Below, piece by piece: positions 1 through 8,541 of a DNA stretch of 64,000 bases. The position numbers and the translations under genes were made by a program. The DNA is from QZLE01 sp033852135 (lineage in GTDB: Bacteria; Pseudomonadota; Gammaproteobacteria; QZLD01). How positions within the stretch are numbered: the stretch's first letter is position 1; every line of letters begins with the position of its first letter. Location of the stretch: NCBI GenBank assembly GCA_033852135.1, contig JAWSVB010000028.1, positions 6,377 through 70,376 on the forward strand, read 5' to 3'. Below the pieces are notes generated by a model. It was not told where the DNA came from. It ran no database searches and saw nothing but the letters and a program-made list of their open reading frames with translations.

Positions 1-27
1 CTGTTAAAGTCTGAAAATTATCCGCAT

Positions 28-58
28 AAAAAAACCCTGGCTTTGCCGGGGTTTTTTT
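28..58 (+). terminator. Rho-independent terminator
   Basis: A 7-bp stem (CCCTGGC at 35-41, GCCGGGG at 45-51, one G-U pair) with a TTT loop is flanked by seven A and followed by seven T. It closes a gene upstream of the window, of which only a possible Cys codon and TAA stop at 2-7 would be visible. In related bacteria a pilin gene often sits here, before the ligase and pilB. That identity is inference. Confidence 0.85.
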
Positions 59-239
59 ATAGGTAACTTAAGTGTGTCATGTCAATTATATGCGTCTGAG
101 TGAGCAATGAGGGTAAATATTTATGTTGCCCAATTTATATTCACCAGATAATGTGGCCTTTTAAAAGGCTTCTGGATTCTTGTAGTGAGTGGAGTGGGAG
201 GTTGAATGGTGTGGGTACTATGGTAGTGGTGTGGTGAAA

Positions 240-1970
240 ATGTTGGTAATGAACCGCGTTAGTGTTATTTGCTGGTTGTTTATTGTTTCTTGGTGGGCAG
301 GACTGGCTTTGGCTCCACTATATGTAGAAAATAATGCTGGAGGTAGGGGGTTTGATCTTACTTTTAATATTTTTGTGTGGCTTTTTATTGTGCTTATGAT
401 TTCTTTAGCCGTGTTTAGCGTTATTTCTAAAATAAAAATTGTGCTACCGCGGCGCTGGTATTTTTTCATATTGTTTCCAGTGTTTATGGCTATTATGCTC
501 TTATTTAGAGGTTCGGAAAATTATAACGCTTGTGTGTTAAGGTTGATTTATATTGTTGTGGGTGTTTTGTTCTTTTTTTCATTATATCAATTTACAAGAA
601 ATGAGAAAAAAGCTACAAAAATGTTGGTTGCTGTAGTGGTTGCTGGTGGGGTGCAAGCAGTAGTTTCATTTTTTCAGATTTATGCTCCTGAGTTTATATC
701 TGGTTTTTGGCCAACATATGCTAATCGTGCATTAGGGGTGTTTCAACAGAGAAATGCCTTAGCGGTCTTTTTGGTTTCATCAATTGTTGTGGGGGTGTAT
801 TTGTCCACTAGGCCATTTATGGGAACAAAAAATTTTTTTTGGTGGGTAGGCTGTTATTTGTGTTTTGCAGGGGGGGGGTATATTGCTGCATACACAGGAT
901 CAAGAGCTGGATTGATATCGTTTGTTGTTTCGTTAATTGTTATGTATGTGTTTAGGGTTCGATATATTAAAAGAAATAAGAGTTTAGTATTAATTGGTAT
1001 GGTTGTTGTTGTTTCTTTCTTTTTGGCTGGAGGGATGGTGTCACAGAATCAGGGGTTTTCAAGAGTTGTTGAAAGTACAGAAAATGATCTCGAATACTTG
1101 CGTAAATCACAAAGAATGAATATATATTTAGTTGCAGCCGAAATGATTGCTGAGCGCCCGCTATCTGGGTATGGTCTTGGTAGTTTCCAAAGGCACTGGA
1201 ATTTACAGGTGGCTGATTATGCGGATAGATATCCAAATGCTAATATAACTTATGTCACCCACCCGCATAATGAAATTTTATACTGGATCATTGAAATGGG
1301 TGTAGGGATTTTGGTGATAATAGGGATAATTTTATTTACTATGATTGTGCAGATAAAGGCGTGTGGAGTGCAGCGTGGTGCAGCCTATTTAGCATTGTTG
1401 TTTCCGATAAGTTTTTATTCGATGGTGGAGTATCCCTTTTTCTTATCTTCATTGCATTGGTTTTTATGGCTTTTCTTTTTATCCTTACCTTTAAGGCATA
1501 ATTGTAATGTTTATAGTGTAAAGTTGAGTAATGCTGCATCATCATCAGTCAAGGTGGTGGTGGTGGTGGTCCCTGTTTTAACGGCGTATTTTTTAGTTGA
1601 AACTAGTTTGTCTCAGCAAGAAGTATATAATTTTAAAATGAATATGTTTGGAGAGAAATCTTCATTGCAAAATGCTCGAAATAATTTTTATTATGCTCGA
1701 GAAGCTAGCGAGCTGTTGATGAGAAAAAAGCTACATAGTGGAATTGCTTTAAATAATAAAAAAGATGTTAGTGAGGTTGCATTATGGGTGGAAAAAGAAA
1801 TGGAGGTTTTTCCTAGGGTAAAATTGGTTGAAGATTTGATTAATGCAAATGTTTTTTTGGGGAAAAACAAAAAGCTTTGCAATATTTTAGATGAAGCAGA
1901 AAAGACATATCCAAATAGCCATCAAATTAGCGTAATAAGAAATGAGAAATGCATATTAACTGGTTTGTAG
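240..1970 (+). CDS. O-antigen ligase / pilin O-oligosaccharyltransferase family membrane protein
   Basis: Predicted polytopic inner-membrane protein of about 576 residues with roughly ten or more hydrophobic segments. It carries the Wzy_C/PglL-type hallmarks: NRALGVFQQRNALA in a periplasmic-loop region, GYGLGSFQ, and a HPHNE motif near residues 341-345. Members of this family transfer a lipid-linked glycan to lipid A or to pilin. The place just before pilB-pilC-pilD favours pilin glycosylation, as for PglL or TfpO, but substrate is inferred. The start is taken as ATG 240; an upstream GTG at 189 is in frame but has a non-hydrophobic lead and no better ribosome site, and ATG 249 is also possible. 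Inside the gene lie a run of nine G (870-878) and an in-frame GTG repeat (about 1553-1570). The C-terminal part, after about residue 440, is soluble and helical. Confidence 0.8.
   Translation: MLVMNRVSVICWLFIVSWWAGLALAPLYVENNAGGRGFDLTFNIFVWLFIVLMISLAVFSVISKIKIVLPRRWYFFILFPVFMAIMLLFRGSENYNACVLRLIYIVVGVLFFFSLYQFTRNEKKATKMLVAVVVAGGVQAVVSFFQIYAPEFISGFWPTYANRALGVFQQRNALAVFLVSSIVVGVYLSTRPFMGTKNFFWWVGCYLCFAGGGYIAAYTGSRAGLISFVVSLIVMYVFRVRYIKRNKSLVLIGMVVVVSFFLAGGMVSQNQGFSRVVESTENDLEYLRKSQRMNIYLVAAEMIAERPLSGYGLGSFQRHWNLQVADYADRYPNANITYVTHPHNEILYWIIEMGVGILVIIGIILFTMIVQIKACGVQRGAAYLALLFPISFYSMVEYPFFLSSLHWFLWLFFLSLPLRHNCNVYSVKLSNAASSSVKVVVVVVPVLTAYFLVETSLSQQEVYNFKMNMFGEKSSLQNARNNFYYAREASELLMRKKLHSGIALNNKKDVSEVALWVEKEMEVFPRVKLVEDLINANVFLGKNKKLCNILDEAEKTYPNSHQISVIRNEKCILTGL
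870..878 (+). repeat. Homopolymer G9 tract inside the ligase gene
   Basis: Nine consecutive G encode Gly-Gly-Gly in the middle of the ligase gene. A T8 run (833-840) lies 30 bases upstream. Poly-G tracts of this length are classic slipped-strand sites. A change of one base would shift the frame and truncate the protein about a third of the way in. Confidence 0.75.
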
Positions 1971-1987
1971 TTTAAAGAATTGGTTGA

Positions 1988-2016
1988 TTGGTCTATTTGC
2001 AAATATTTGCTATATT
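1988..2016 (+). promoter_or_regulatory. Candidate pilB promoter overlapped by a palindromic operator
   Basis: A weak -35 (TTGGTC, 1988-1993) and a -10 (TATATT, 2011-2016) are 17 bp apart. The spacer holds the sequence TTTGCAAATATTTGCT (1996-2011), whose core GCAAATATTTGC is a perfect 12-bp palindrome ending against the -10. The same 16 bases occur at 44382-44397. The arrangement looks like a repressor site. The cognate regulator is not known. Confidence 0.5.
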
Positions 2017-2056
2017 CAGGTTAAGTTAATAGAAAAGATATAATGGAATAATTATT

Positions 2057-3769
2057 ATGATGCCGGCGGGAATTAAACTAGGTGGTTTAGCGGGAAAGTT
2101 GGTTGATGATGGTCTTCTTTCTGAAGAAATTGCTACTAAATGTTCTGATGAAGCGCGAAAAAAGCAAGTTTCTTTTGTTAAATATATTGTTGATGAAAAA
2201 TATATCGAAAGAGCTGTAATTGCTCAAGCTGCATCTTTTGAGTTTGGAGTGCCTTTATTTGATTTGTCCGTAATGGACCTTGAGCAATGCCCTATCTCTT
2301 TGGTGAAAGAAAAGTTAATTCGACAGCATCATGCTTTACCTTTGTTTAAACGTGGTAAACGCCTTTTTGTTGCTGTTTCAGATCCTACTAACGTTCAAGC
2401 TCTGGATGAGATAAAGTTTCACACCGGGATAACAACCGACCCTGTACTGGTAGAGGAAGATAAGCTAACTCAAGCTATTGAGGATAGCCTTACAGCTCAA
2501 GATTCTGCTCAGATTGGAGATCTACTAGATGATGACTACGATAATATTGATATATCAGCAGGGGATGAAGAAGAAAAAAATGAGGTTGCAGATGCTGATG
2601 TTGACGATACTCCGGTTGTTAGGTTTGTAAATAAAGTATTGCTTGATGCTATCAATAAAGGAGCTTCGGATATCCACTTTGAGCCTTATGAGAAAAAATT
2701 TAGGGTGAGATTTCGTCAAGATGGGGTTTTACATGAAGTTGCAGCTCCTCCAGTTACTTTAGCCAATAGAATAACTGCTCGTATAAAGGTTATGTCGCGC
2801 CTTGATATTGCTGAGCGTCGTGTTCCCCAAGATGGGCGCATTAAAATGAATATAACCAAGAAGCGCTCTATTGATTTTCGTGTAAATAGTTGTCCAACAC
2901 TTTGGGGGGAGAAGGTTGTTTTACGTATCCTTGACTCCAGTAGTGCAATGATGGGTATTGAAAAACTGGGATATGATGATGTGCAAAGAGAGCGTTATGA
3001 GGAAGCTTTGGCAAGCCCTTATGGGATGATTCTGGTGACGGGGCCGACTGGTAGTGGTAAAACGGTATCGCTTTATACTGGGCTTAATATTCTGAATACT
3101 GACGATAGAAATATCTCTACGGTTGAAGATCCGGTAGAAATAAATCTTCCCGGTATTAATCAGGTAAATACTAATCCAAGAGCTGGTTTGGATTTTTCTT
3201 CAGCACTGCGTGCTTTTCTGCGTCAGGATCCAGATGTGGTGATGGTTGGCGAGGTGCGTGACTTGGAAACTGCTGAGATAGCGATTAAAGCAGCCTTGAC
3301 TGGTCACTTGGTGTTATCCACACTGCATACCAATGATGCGCCACAGACATTAACTCGCCTTGCAAATATGGGGGTTCCTGCGTTTAATATTGCCTCTGCA
3401 GTTAGTTTGATTATTGCTCAGCGTCTTGCTCGTCGTTTATGTCCACACTGTAAAACCCCTGTAGATATCCCTAAGGAAGCTTTATTGGATGAAGGCTTTG
3501 AAGAGAGTGGTTTAAATGGCCTTCAACTTTATGGGGCTGTTGGTTGTGATCAATGTGTAGAAGGCTATAAAGGTCGTGTTGGTATTTATCAGGTGATGCC
3601 GGTGAGTGAGGCAATTGGCCGTATTATTATGGAAGGCGGTAATGCTCTTGAAATTGCAGATCAAGCTAAAAAAGAGGGAATTGCTGATCTGCGTGAGTCT
3701 GGTCTTGCAAAGGTTAAGGCTGGAGTGACCAGTTTAGAAGAGATAAATCGAGTTACAACTAAAGAGTAA
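2057..3769 (+). CDS. pilB: Type IV pilus assembly ATPase PilB
   Basis: Cytoplasmic hexameric ATPase that powers pilus extension. The 570-residue length is normal for PilB. It has an N-terminal MshEN/T2SSE_N domain (about residues 10-160), an acidic linker, then the GspE core with Walker A GPTGSGKT near residue 332. The Asp/Walker B and His boxes follow (VMVGEVRDLETAE; LSTLHTND). Two CxxC pairs (CPHC and CDQC) form the usual zinc site near the C terminus. It is the first of pilB-pilC-pilD, all on the same strand with short gaps. The start ATGATG at 2057 follows a GGAATAA-type ribosome site. Confidence 0.97.
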   Translation: MMPAGIKLGGLAGKLVDDGLLSEEIATKCSDEARKKQVSFVKYIVDEKYIERAVIAQAASFEFGVPLFDLSVMDLEQCPISLVKEKLIRQHHALPLFKRGKRLFVAVSDPTNVQALDEIKFHTGITTDPVLVEEDKLTQAIEDSLTAQDSAQIGDLLDDDYDNIDISAGDEEEKNEVADADVDDTPVVRFVNKVLLDAINKGASDIHFEPYEKKFRVRFRQDGVLHEVAAPPVTLANRITARIKVMSRLDIAERRVPQDGRIKMNITKKRSIDFRVNSCPTLWGEKVVLRILDSSSAMMGIEKLGYDDVQRERYEEALASPYGMILVTGPTGSGKTVSLYTGLNILNTDDRNISTVEDPVEINLPGINQVNTNPRAGLDFSSALRAFLRQDPDVVMVGEVRDLETAEIAIKAALTGHLVLSTLHTNDAPQTLTRLANMGVPAFNIASAVSLIIAQRLARRLCPHCKTPVDIPKEALLDEGFEESGLNGLQLYGAVGCDQCVEGYKGRVGIYQVMPVSEAIGRIIMEGGNALEIADQAKKEGIADLRESGLAKVKAGVTSLEEINRVTTKE

Positions 3770-3812
3770 TTGAGCTAAACTAAATAAATAATTCAGTTTA
3801 AAGGGAATAATA

Positions 3813-5051
3813 ATGGCGCAAAAATCTAAAACGGCAGCAAAGCCAAAGAAGATGCCAACCTTTGCCTGGGAAGGTAAGGATAAAAAAGGAAATAAGGTTA
3901 AGGGTGAAACGGTTGCTACTAATGCAATGCTGGTTAAAGCAGACCTGCGTCGCCAAGGAGTTACCCCTGGAAAAATAAGAAAGAAATCTGAACTTTTTTC
4001 TTCGGCAAAAAAGAAGTCGATTAAGCCAGTTGATATTGCGGTATTTAGTAGGCAGCTGGCAACCATGATTTCTTCGGGCGTCCCTATCGTACAAGCCTTC
4101 GATATTATTGGGAAAGGTCATGATAACCCGAGTATGCAAGAGTTGGTCATGACAATAAAAGGGGATGTTGAGCAAGGAAATACTCTTGCTGAGGCTCTTT
4201 CCAAGCATCCACGCTATTTTGATGATCTGTTTGTTAATTTGATTAGCGCTGGTGAGCAGTCTGGTGCGCTAGAGAGCTTATTGGATAAGATTGCTACGTA
4301 TAAAGAGAAAACAGAATCGATCAAAAAGAAGATTAAAAAGGCGCTGTTTTATCCTACGGCAGTTGTAGTTGTTGCTTTTGTGGTGACAACTATTCTACTT
4401 ATTTGGGTGGTACCGCAGTTTGCTGAACTGTTTAAAGGTTTTGGGGCAGATCTGCCTGCATTTACTCAGTTTGTAATGAACCTTTCAGATCTATTTATTG
4501 AATATTGGTATTTGATCTTTGGTGGAATTATTTTAGGCGTATTTGCCTTTATTGAAGGGAAAAGGCGTTCTCCTAAGTTTAGGTTTTTTATTGATAGAGT
4601 TATTTTACGCCTCCCTATTTTTGGTGCGTTGCTAAATAAAGCAGCTGTAGCTCGTTTTGCACGTACTCTCTCAACCATGTTTGCAGCAGGTGTGCCGTTA
4701 GTAGATTCTTTAGTATCTGTTGCAGGGGCTGCTGGAAATATTGTATATACCAATGCAATTTTAGATATGAAGGATAAGGTGTCCACCGGGCAACAGTTGC
4801 AGCTTGCAATGAAACAGACCAATCTTTTTCCAAGCATGGTGGTGCAGATGGTAGCCATAGGGGAAGAATCTGGGTCCATTGATTCAATGTTGAATAAGGT
4901 TGCAGATTTTTATGAGGAAGAAGTTGATGCAGCGGTTGATGGACTGAGTAGTCTGCTTGAGCCATTAATCATGGTGGTTCTTGGTGTTTTGGTTGGTGGT
5001 CTCGTTATTGCTATGTATTTACCAATCTTCCAGCTTGGACAAGTGGTTTAA
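3813..5051 (+). CDS. pilC: Type IV pilus inner-membrane platform protein PilC
   Basis: GspF/PilC family platform protein that couples PilB to the growing pilus in the inner membrane. It is 412 residues long. Two T2SSF domains are visible, each with the repeated pattern FSRQLATMISSGVPIVQA (about residues 76-93) and FARTLSTMFAAGVPLVDS (second half). Each is followed by a conserved glycine-rich GEQSGALE or GEESGSID motif. Three strongly hydrophobic membrane segments are seen, the last at the extreme C terminus. The first 25 residues are lysine-rich. The gene starts 43 bases after pilB with ribosome site AAAGGGAA and ends 2 bases before pilD. Confidence 0.97.
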   Translation: MAQKSKTAAKPKKMPTFAWEGKDKKGNKVKGETVATNAMLVKADLRRQGVTPGKIRKKSELFSSAKKKSIKPVDIAVFSRQLATMISSGVPIVQAFDIIGKGHDNPSMQELVMTIKGDVEQGNTLAEALSKHPRYFDDLFVNLISAGEQSGALESLLDKIATYKEKTESIKKKIKKALFYPTAVVVVAFVVTTILLIWVVPQFAELFKGFGADLPAFTQFVMNLSDLFIEYWYLIFGGIILGVFAFIEGKRRSPKFRFFIDRVILRLPIFGALLNKAAVARFARTLSTMFAAGVPLVDSLVSVAGAAGNIVYTNAILDMKDKVSTGQQLQLAMKQTNLFPSMVVQMVAIGEESGSIDSMLNKVADFYEEEVDAAVDGLSSLLEPLIMVVLGVLVGGLVIAMYLPIFQLGQVV

Positions 5052-5053
5052 TT

Positions 5054-5950
5054 ATGGATAATTTGTTTCTTCTTATGCAGCAGAATATAGCTATATTTTC
5101 AGCTATTGTCTTTGCTATTGGATTGCTTATTGGTAGTTTTTTGAATGTAGTTATTCATCGTTTGCCGATAATGATGCAGCGAGAATTTACGATTGCTGCA
5201 AAAGAACATATGAGGGTTGATCTGACTGAAGAGGAAATGGGCTGGGAAAAAGAAAAATTTAACTTAGTTGTTCCTCGCTCTCGATGCCCGAAATGTGGCC
5301 GCCAAATTACTGCTTTTGAAAATATTCCAGTTATAAGTTATCTTTTGTTAAAAGGTAAATGTTTTGGGTGTAAGAGCAAAATTTCACCTCGATACCCTAT
5401 TGTTGAGTTTGTAACTGCGATGTTATCTGTTCTTGTTGCTGTTCAGTTTGGGGTGACTTGGGCAACCTTAGCTGGACTATTTTTAACTTGGTCTCTTGTT
5501 GTATTAACCATGATTGATTTTGATACTCAGCTTTTGCCCGATGCCATTACTCAACCGTTAATTTGGGCTGGAATTATATTGAGCATGTATGGTGTATTTT
5601 CAATTGATATAATCTCTTCTATCTATGGCGCTATTTTTGGTTATCTTTCACTGTGGAGTGTGTACTATGGATTTAAGATCCTCACCGGAAAAGAGGGGAT
5701 GGGCTACGGTGATTTTAAGCTATTAGCAGCTCTTGGTGCTTGGATGGGGTGGAAGATGCTGCCAGTGATTATTCTGTTTTCATCACTTGTTGGTGCTGTG
5801 GTTGGGATAACAATGGTAATTGTGTTGGGGCGTGATAAAAATGCCCCTATTCCTTTTGGGCCATACCTTGCTGCCGCTGGCTTTATTGCTTTTTTGTGGG
5901 GAGATAAAATTCTTACCTATTATCTAGGGGCATGGCAGTTTTCTGGTTGA
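5054..5950 (+). CDS. pilD: Prepilin peptidase / N-methyltransferase PilD
   Basis: Inner-membrane aspartic protease that cleaves and N-methylates prepilins and type II pseudopilins. The N-terminal A24_N domain has the GSFLNVVIHRLP motif and two CxxC pairs (CPKCG and CFGCK, about residues 77-103) that bind zinc. The catalytic aspartates are in the family motifs IDFDTQLLPD and GYGDFKLL. Length (298 residues) and multiple hydrophobic segments are typical. It follows pilC by 2 bases, so translation is probably coupled. It ends just inside the upstream region of the second ligase-family gene. Confidence 0.97.
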   Translation: MDNLFLLMQQNIAIFSAIVFAIGLLIGSFLNVVIHRLPIMMQREFTIAAKEHMRVDLTEEEMGWEKEKFNLVVPRSRCPKCGRQITAFENIPVISYLLLKGKCFGCKSKISPRYPIVEFVTAMLSVLVAVQFGVTWATLAGLFLTWSLVVLTMIDFDTQLLPDAITQPLIWAGIILSMYGVFSIDIISSIYGAIFGYLSLWSVYYGFKILTGKEGMGYGDFKLLAALGAWMGWKMLPVIILFSSLVGAVVGITMVIVLGRDKNAPIPFGPYLAAAGFIAFLWGDKILTYYLGAWQFSG

Positions 5951-5964
5951 AGTGGAAATGGATT

Positions 5965-7746
5965 ATGCAAAGAAACTTTAAAGCCAATATGAGACAAGGG
6001 GTTCTAGTTAAGCCTGGGCAGAAGTTTTTCTCTCAAATATTAAAAAATAGAATCGAAGTCATATTATTGTTTGCATTTTGCTTTGCTTTATTTGTTGAAA
6101 ATCCATCTGTGGATTATGTACAAAACTCAGTAGTGGCCATATGTGTTTATTTGGCACTTATTTTGAGTGCTGTTAAAAAAAATACTGAAGAGATAAGGAG
6201 TATGGCCGTACCTATTTTTTTAATTATCTGGGTATGCATACTTATTACATACTGTTTAATCAGCCCTGTTATATCACTGGCTTTGATTTACACTTCTTTT
6301 TTAGTCTTTATTCCACTTTTTATAGCTGCAGGGCTTATGCAGTCAATCAACGTTGTTTTTTTGTTAAAATTGTTAAGAGCTTTTTCTGTTTTCGTCGCAG
6401 CACACTGTATTATTGAATATATAATGACAGGTGAAAGATCAAGCTTCTTCGTTATAGACCCAAATTTTATAGGTGGTATTTTAGGTTTTTTTTTTATTGG
6501 ATATTTTTTTGAATTTATCAATAAAAAACTAAGCTCTATTAAGGCTCACTTGCTTTGCTCTCTATTAATAGGCGTTGGTATGGCTACAACCCTATCTCGC
6601 TCATCTTTTTTGCTTACGGTTTTTGTCATTATCTTTTTAATAGTGATTAGCAATCAGGTTTGCATAAGAAAGCGGATTTATGCGGCTGTTATACAGTTGT
6701 TAGTTTTTGTTGTTTCATGGGGTGTATTGATTACTATTACGAGTCTAAGAGGGGGGACGGTTGTACAAGAAAGGATGAGTTCTGGAAGTCACTCTATGAG
6801 TGCTAGAATTGAGATTTGGGCTGCGAGTGTAAAAATGTTTCAAGAGGCACCAGTGTTTGGGAAAGGGCTTGGAAGTTTCCACTCTTATTATCCTGAGTAT
6901 AGGACAGAGTTCTCAACGGTAGGAACGTTTGTGCATAATGATTACCTACAATTTTTTACTGAAGGAGGGGTGCTTTTAGGAAGTTTCTATTTATTCATTG
7001 GTGCTGGATTTTGTTATGTATTTATTAGAAGATTGAGAAAAATTGATACTGAATCATTAGCATTTGATCAATATCGATCCAGTATTGCGCTTCAGTGTGG
7101 CACCCTATTGCTTTTGGCTCAGGCAGGAGTTAATTTTATATTTTATATTGCAGGGTCAAGTTTGTTATTGGCTACAGGATTCATGTCTTTAGCTGCAAAA
7201 TCACCTTATAAGGTTATCTGTCGCAATTTGGAGAAATCACAAAACACATTTAGTACAGTTGTTAAATTTTTTGCTATTGTTTTGTGCGTAGTAGGTATTA
7301 TCTATAATTTATCAGTCTGGAGCTCTTCCCATTCGGCTGAAAAAAAGACTATTCTCACGCGAATTGGATTAAAACTATCAGAAAAAGATATATCAGCTTT
7401 AGAAATGCATCTTAATGTTAATCCTTTTATACATCGCCCGTTAATTCCTTTGTCGGAGAGTGCCATCCTTACTGTAGGTAGTAAAATGACAGCACTGGAA
7501 AAAGAAAAATTAAAGCAAAGAATGATTGAATATTTTTATCGTACACTAGAGCATCGCAATCTTCGTTGTTTAAATAAGTTATTGGCAGCAGATTTTGTTG
7601 GTGAATTTCCAAATGAGCAAGGTGTGCTTATGGAAGGAACGAGAGATGAGATACTTGCACAGGCATACGCACAACAGCCAAAGTGTGAACTTTATTATTC
7701 ATTGCTAATAGGAGGCCCTGCTCCTACGGGCATGTTGAAGAAGTAG
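5965..7746 (+). CDS. Second O-antigen ligase/polymerase family membrane protein
   Basis: Predicted polytopic membrane protein of about 593 residues. It shares the Wzy_C-type motif FGKGLGSFHSYYPEY with a following VHNDYLQFFTEGG block, where the other ligase in this window has HPHNE. It therefore belongs to the O-antigen ligase/polymerase superfamily but diverges strongly from the first copy. The last 140 residues are hydrophilic. The start is placed at ATG 5965, after pilD ends, because the in-frame ATG 5932 lies inside pilD with no clear ribosome site. The gene has a T10 run at 6486-6495. Substrate (pilin glycan, capsule or other surface glycan) cannot be told from sequence. Confidence 0.75.
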   Translation: MQRNFKANMRQGVLVKPGQKFFSQILKNRIEVILLFAFCFALFVENPSVDYVQNSVVAICVYLALILSAVKKNTEEIRSMAVPIFLIIWVCILITYCLISPVISLALIYTSFLVFIPLFIAAGLMQSINVVFLLKLLRAFSVFVAAHCIIEYIMTGERSSFFVIDPNFIGGILGFFFIGYFFEFINKKLSSIKAHLLCSLLIGVGMATTLSRSSFLLTVFVIIFLIVISNQVCIRKRIYAAVIQLLVFVVSWGVLITITSLRGGTVVQERMSSGSHSMSARIEIWAASVKMFQEAPVFGKGLGSFHSYYPEYRTEFSTVGTFVHNDYLQFFTEGGVLLGSFYLFIGAGFCYVFIRRLRKIDTESLAFDQYRSSIALQCGTLLLLAQAGVNFIFYIAGSSLLLATGFMSLAAKSPYKVICRNLEKSQNTFSTVVKFFAIVLCVVGIIYNLSVWSSSHSAEKKTILTRIGLKLSEKDISALEMHLNVNPFIHRPLIPLSESAILTVGSKMTALEKEKLKQRMIEYFYRTLEHRNLRCLNKLLAADFVGEFPNEQGVLMEGTRDEILAQAYAQQPKCELYYSLLIGGPAPTGMLKK

Positions 7747-7923
7747 TACTTTGGTATTCTTGTATAGTTTGGGAAACCATTAAATCTGCTCTGCTTAAAC
7801 TTATAGATGACTTATCTGAAGTCGTGAGTGTAGCTAAGCAATACTCTTCTTAGTCTTATCAAAATACTACTCAATTTCTCATCATAGCCATATAATAGAT
7901 AATTCTGTTGTTTCGGAGCCATA

Positions 7924-8541
7924 ATGTATACAGTTGCCCTAACCGGAGGTATTGCCAGCGGTAAAACTGCAGTTTCCGATATGTTTGCGGAAATAGGTGT
8001 TTCTATTGTCGACACTGATTTAATATCGCGAGAAGTGGTAATGCCTGGCTCAGAAGGTATTGCTGCAATAGTTTCTGCTTTTGGCAGCTCTATTTTGGAG
8101 AGTAATGGTTCGCTAAATCGTCGAAAGTTACGTGAAATTGTTTTTGCAGATAAAGATAGTTTGCAGACCCTAGAAGAAATTACTCATCCGTTAATTGAGA
8201 AAAGAGCAAAACAGTTAATTGATTCAGCAAATGGCGACTTTTGCATTTTAGTTGTACCTCTGTTGTTGAATAGCCAGATGCGGCAATGGGCGGATAGGAT
8301 TTTGGTTGTTGATGTGAATGAAGAGCTGCAATTACAGCGCTTTTTAGAAAGAGATTGCGAGACAGTTGAACAGGCACAAGCAATTATAACAACTCAGGCA
8401 AGTAGGCAGCAGTTATTAGATATAGCTGATGATGTGATAATAAATGATGCAGGACTTGAGAAGTTGCGTAAACAAGTTCAGAATCTACATAATATTTACA
8501 TTCAAGCGGCTAGTGCACGTTTGCAAAATAAGGAAGGTTAA
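7924..8541 (+). CDS. coaE: Dephospho-CoA kinase CoaE
   Basis: Cytoplasmic kinase of the last step of CoA synthesis, phosphorylating the 3'-hydroxyl of dephospho-CoA. The P-loop GGIASGKT begins near residue 8, and DTDLISREVV and the lid region RFLERD follow. Length 205 residues is normal. The 177 bases before it show no gene. It is joined to zapD without a gap (TAA then GTG), and the coaE-zapD-yacG order next to pil genes is common in Gammaproteobacteria. Confidence 0.96.
   Translation: MYTVALTGGIASGKTAVSDMFAEIGVSIVDTDLISREVVMPGSEGIAAIVSAFGSSILESNGSLNRRKLREIVFADKDSLQTLEEITHPLIEKRAKQLIDSANGDFCILVVPLLLNSQMRQWADRILVVDVNEELQLQRFLERDCETVEQAQAIITTQASRQQLLDIADDVIINDAGLEKLRKQVQNLHNIYIQAASARLQNKEG

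Noticed and set aside
1553..1570. GTG trinucleotide repeat in the first ligase gene as an on/off switch
   Set aside because: Changes in unit number stay in frame and only vary a Val run in a membrane segment.
6486..6495. T10 run in the second ligase-family gene as a contingency site
   Set aside because: T runs are common in this AT-rich, Phe-rich membrane protein and are less slippage-prone than G runs. There is no further support.
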